Source of the DNA: Acidobacteriota bacterium
Lineage (GTDB): Bacteria > Acidobacteriota > Terriglobia > Terriglobales > Acidobacteriaceae
Direction: 5' to 3'
Length of the DNA stretch: 8,781 nucleotides
Assembly: GCA_021781255.1 (NCBI GenBank)
Contig: JAJXXG010000330.1
Coordinates: forward strand, 1 to 8,781
A program made the translations under genes and the position numbers. Below, piece after piece: positions 6,298 to 8,781 of the stretch (its first letter is position 1; each line of letters opens with the position of its first letter). The notes beneath the pieces are model-generated. The model was not told the DNA's origin. It searched no databases and was given only the letters and a program-made list of their open reading frames with translations.

Positions 6298-7689
6298 TTA
6301 CCAGCTATCCTGCTTCTTCTGCTGCTTCGACCAGAGGAATTCGACAATCTGATGAATGTCCTCGCTGCTCAGCAGGCTCTTCCACGACGGCATGTACAGC
6401 GGCGGCGTGGGGCCCTTCGCGTCTTCCAGCGGAGGGGTTCTGCCGTCGCGTATGACCGCGATCACTTCATCCTTGGTGTAGTCGTCGGCGAGGTGCACAA
6501 GCGAAGGAACCTGTCCGCCCTGCGCATTGGGATTGGGCAGGCCGCCCTGCAGTTCCGTGCCATGGCAGCCCGCGCAGCCAAAGCGCGCAAAGTTGCGCTT
6601 GCCTGCCTCGATTGCGACGTCTTCCGGAGTGAGCCCGCTGCCTTTGTGCGCCAGGATTGCCTGCGCATCATCCGGCGTGGCGGATGACATGAAAGCAATC
6701 AGCGCCTTGCGGGCATTGGTTTCCAGGTCATAGACCGGCATGGCGCTGCCCGGGTAGACAAGCTCGGGATTCACGAGCTGCTCGTCGAGCCACTCCCGCG
6801 AGTGCCGTTTGGTAACGTCCAGCAGGTCGGGGCCGACTTTGGCTCCAACACCGCCAATGGCGTGGCAGACAATGCAGTCCTTTTCGACAAACAACTGTCT
6901 TCCATACTCAGGGCTGGGTATCAGATGTTCACTGGAGTAGTACGTGCCCATCTCTTCATTGGTGAGCGAGAGCATGTAGTAGGTGAGCGAGCGTGCCTGG
7001 TCCTTGGTGAAGTGGAAGTTGGGCATCACGGAGCCGGGCGAGACGGCGCTGGGCGTCAGGAAGTGCTTCTCAAGCCATTCGGGAGAGCGATGATTTGCGC
7101 CCTCTTCGGTCAGGTCCGGCCCAATGCTGCCGCCCACGCCGTTGAGCTTGTGGCAACCGCGACATCCCTGCGTTTCAAACAGATGGCGGCCTTCGGTCAG
7201 TTCGGGGACCCCGGGCACGTCGCCTTCCTTGTGGCAGCGTCCGCAGGAGGCGCGGAGGTACTCCTTGGTAAGCAGCGGCGTCTCCCAGAACTGCACATCG
7301 CCGTGCGCATCCTTCTTGTCCGTCGCCAGACCCTGGCCGCCATGGCAGATGGTGCAACCGAACTTGGACGGAACGTGGGAACCGAGCCCCTCATGGTAAC
7401 GGAATGGCTCCGGCGCATTCTTCATGGTTGGATCATCCACGCCAAGATGGCACGTGGTGCAGCGGTCAACGCGCTGCAGGCCGGTGAGCATCACCTGGTG
7501 AATCTGCGGAGGCGTCGCCAGCACAGCGGCTTTGGCCGCCGCGTTGGGCTCGCCCTGCGCCTCAAGCTGCAGGAACTGGCGTTGATAGGTCTTCCACGAA
7601 GGCGTGCTGGCCTGCCAGACGGCAGCCACAATCAGCACCAGCGCAAGCAAACTCAGTCCGAAGAAAATCTGTGGTAGTCGGCGTCCCAT
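6298..7689 (-). CDS. Membrane-anchored hexahaem cytochrome c of a bc-type complex
   Basis: A 463-residue multihaem cytochrome expected to accept electrons from the cytochrome b/Rieske core and pass them to soluble carriers on the periplasmic side. A hydrophobic segment at residues 8-25 is an uncleaved anchor. Six CxxCH motifs follow at C77 (CTTCH), C112 (CTICH), C149 (CGRCH), C176 (CRGCH), C272 (CIVCH) and C372 (CAGCH). The first three sit in a compact module with KFGCTICHGGQG and AHGDVQFWETPLL. The last three are class-I cytochrome c domains, each with a candidate Met ligand before Pro (M222, M317, M433). Domains four and five are clearly duplicated. The ATG overlaps the cytochrome b stop by one base (TAATG), so translation is probably coupled. 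The ribosome binding site is weak, which fits coupling. The complex assignment rests on this linkage. Confidence 0.94.
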   Translation of the reverse strand: MGRRLPQIFFGLSLLALVLIVAAVWQASTPSWKTYQRQFLQLEAQGEPNAAAKAAVLATPPQIHQVMLTGLQRVDRCTTCHLGVDDPTMKNAPEPFRYHEGLGSHVPSKFGCTICHGGQGLATDKKDAHGDVQFWETPLLTKEYLRASCGRCHKEGDVPGVPELTEGRHLFETQGCRGCHKLNGVGGSIGPDLTEEGANHRSPEWLEKHFLTPSAVSPGSVMPNFHFTKDQARSLTYYMLSLTNEEMGTYYSSEHLIPSPEYGRQLFVEKDCIVCHAIGGVGAKVGPDLLDVTKRHSREWLDEQLVNPELVYPGSAMPVYDLETNARKALIAFMSSATPDDAQAILAHKGSGLTPEDVAIEAGKRNFARFGCAGCHGTELQGGLPNPNAQGGQVPSLVHLADDYTKDEVIAVIRDGRTPPLEDAKGPTPPLYMPSWKSLLSSEDIHQIVEFLWSKQQKKQDSW

Positions 7690-8781
7690 TACTCAGCCCC
7701 CGCAACAACGTGTACCCACGGTGGAACCAGTGCCCAGCCAGGACCCCGGAAGAAGGTTCCTATGACAATCAGGACCAGGTTGACCACGACAAAGATGGTG
7801 AAGAGCCAGATGGCCCACTTGCGATCCGATGGCCGCCGGCTTGGGTTACGGTCGAGGTAAGGAATGGCCAGCAGCGCCAGCACCATCAGCGTGGGCGCCA
7901 CCACGCCGCCCAGCAGCGCGGAGTGGCTTACCAGTTCCTGCAACCCGAGGAAGTACCACGGGGCCTTGGCTGGATTGGGCGTCTTGGCCGGATTGGCCAG
8001 CTCCTCGAGAGGCGCGCGGAAGAACAGCGCTGTGGCCATGATGCCAGTGACCGTCACCATCAGCGCGATCGCCTCGCGGAAGAAGGCATAAGGATAGGAA
8101 AAGACCGCGTCCTCTTCCTCTTCGGGCGTGATGGTTTCAAAAATGGGCTTGCCGGTAACGACTTCCATCAGCCCATAGGTCTTGTCGGTTGAGGCGGCCA
8201 CGGTCGTCAGCGGCGCCGTCTGCGGTGGCGCGCCAATGGTGACCAGTTGCTCGGGCTTGTTCGGCTTCAGTTTCCACACCGGTCGCGAAAGGCCGCCATC
8301 CTTGCGAACGCGCCAGAAGTGGACGACGGTCAGCAGAATCATGAACGATGGCAGAATCGCCACATGCAGCACGTAGAAGCGCAGCAGCGCCGCTTCGCCC
8401 ACCGTGTGTCCGCCCAGCAGAATCTCGCGCAGCTTGCCGCCCACCAGCGGCGCATAGCTGCCAATGTTGGTTCCCACCGTGATCGCCCAGAACGCCAGTT
8501 GATCCCACGGCAGCAGGTAGCCGGTGAACGAGAGGCCCAGCGTCAGCAGCAGAAGAAAGACGCCAACCACCCAGTTGAACTGACGCGGCTTCTTATAGGA
8601 GCCGGTATAGAAGACGCGGCACATGTGAAGGAACACGCACACCACCATGCCGTGCGCCGCCCAGCGATGCATGCCGCGCAGGAACGGACCCATGAAGACC
8701 GCAAACTGCAGATCCTTCATGTCCTGGTAGGCATGCGGAGGATAAGGCCGGTAGTAGAACATCAGAGCGATCCCGGTGGTT
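7689..8781 (-). CDS. Cytochrome b/b6 with fused subunit-IV-like C-terminus, 5' end missing
   Basis: The dihaem, quinol-oxidising membrane subunit of a cytochrome bc/b6f-type complex. The reading frame is open to the window edge ([12 protein letters not shown]...), so the N-terminus and helix A are missing and the Met at 8762 is internal. Counting from that Met, haem-b ligands are H32 (GMHRW), H46 (FLHMCRV), H133 (FYVLHV) and H148 (TVVHFW). The 14- and 15-residue spacings match the b6 type. Membrane helices follow at about 63-83, 129-150, 230-248, 285-303 and 316-334. The b6-like and subunit-IV-like halves are joined by a hydrophilic linker (about 152-225) ending in EEEED. The quinol-site PEWY motif reads APWY (267-270). 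A Rieske protein gene is expected upstream, beyond the right edge; the hexahaem cytochrome follows with a one-base overlap. Confidence 0.96.
   Translation of the reverse strand, partial: TTGIALMFYYRPYPPHAYQDMKDLQFAVFMGPFLRGMHRWAAHGMVVCVFLHMCRVFYTGSYKKPRQFNWVVGVFLLLLTLGLSFTGYLLPWDQLAFWAITVGTNIGSYAPLVGGKLREILLGGHTVGEAALLRFYVLHVAILPSFMILLTVVHFWRVRKDGGLSRPVWKLKPNKPEQLVTIGAPPQTAPLTTVAASTDKTYGLMEVVTGKPIFETITPEEEEDAVFSYPYAFFREAIALMVTVTGIMATALFFRAPLEELANPAKTPNPAKAPWYFLGLQELVSHSALLGGVVAPTLMVLALLAIPYLDRNPSRRPSDRKWAIWLFTIFVVVNLVLIVIGTFFRGPGWALVPPWVHVVAGAE

Noticed and set aside
6802..7677. A 291-codon plus-strand frame opposite the hexahaem cytochrome
   Set aside because: It mirrors the haem-rich gene and has no motif of its own.

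Overview
The window is a GC-rich bacterial segment in which every convincing gene lies on the minus strand, so the biological order runs from high to low coordinates. The gene set suggests an acidobacterium (Acidobacteriota, Terriglobia-like): a fused cytochrome b followed by a multihaem c-type cytochrome, a small dihaem cytochrome of the reaction-centre-cytochrome-c type with no photosynthesis genes in view, and a CusCB-type efflux operon led by a small secreted Cys-rich protein. This assignment is inferred from protein families; no rRNA or other taxonomic marker is present.

Region 1 (8781 to 6298) is respiratory. It holds the end-truncated gene of a cytochrome b/b6 protein with fused subunit-IV-like part, overlapping by one base (TAATG) a membrane-anchored hexahaem cytochrome c. 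Together they look like the core of a menaquinol:cytochrome c oxidoreductase whose Rieske gene would lie beyond the right edge.

Region 2 (6297 to 6118) is a 180-base spacer with three dyad symmetries, the strongest an 18-bp interrupted hairpin. It leads into a periplasmic dihaem cytochrome c (6117 to 5584), which probably starts at a TTG.

Region 3 (5504 to 2860) encodes a two-subunit molybdenum hydroxylase of the isoquinoline 1-oxidoreductase (IorAB) type: a [2Fe-2S] subunit and a Tat-signal molybdopterin subunit, coupled by an ATGA overlap. There is no FAD subunit, so electrons probably leave through a c-type cytochrome. The neighbouring dihaem protein is the natural candidate, linking the enzyme to the respiratory genes upstream.

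Region 4 (2859 to 1) begins with a probable promoter and a CRP-like operator. It then carries a small secreted Cys-rich protein, a TolC/CusC-like outer-membrane channel and a CusB-like periplasmic adaptor that runs off the left edge. The expected CusA-type RND pump would follow outside the window. This looks like a separate metal (Cu/Ag-type) efflux transcription unit.

No tRNA, rRNA, CRISPR array, insertion sequence, attachment site or origin was recognised. The many long plus-strand ORFs are antisense shadows of GC-rich genes.
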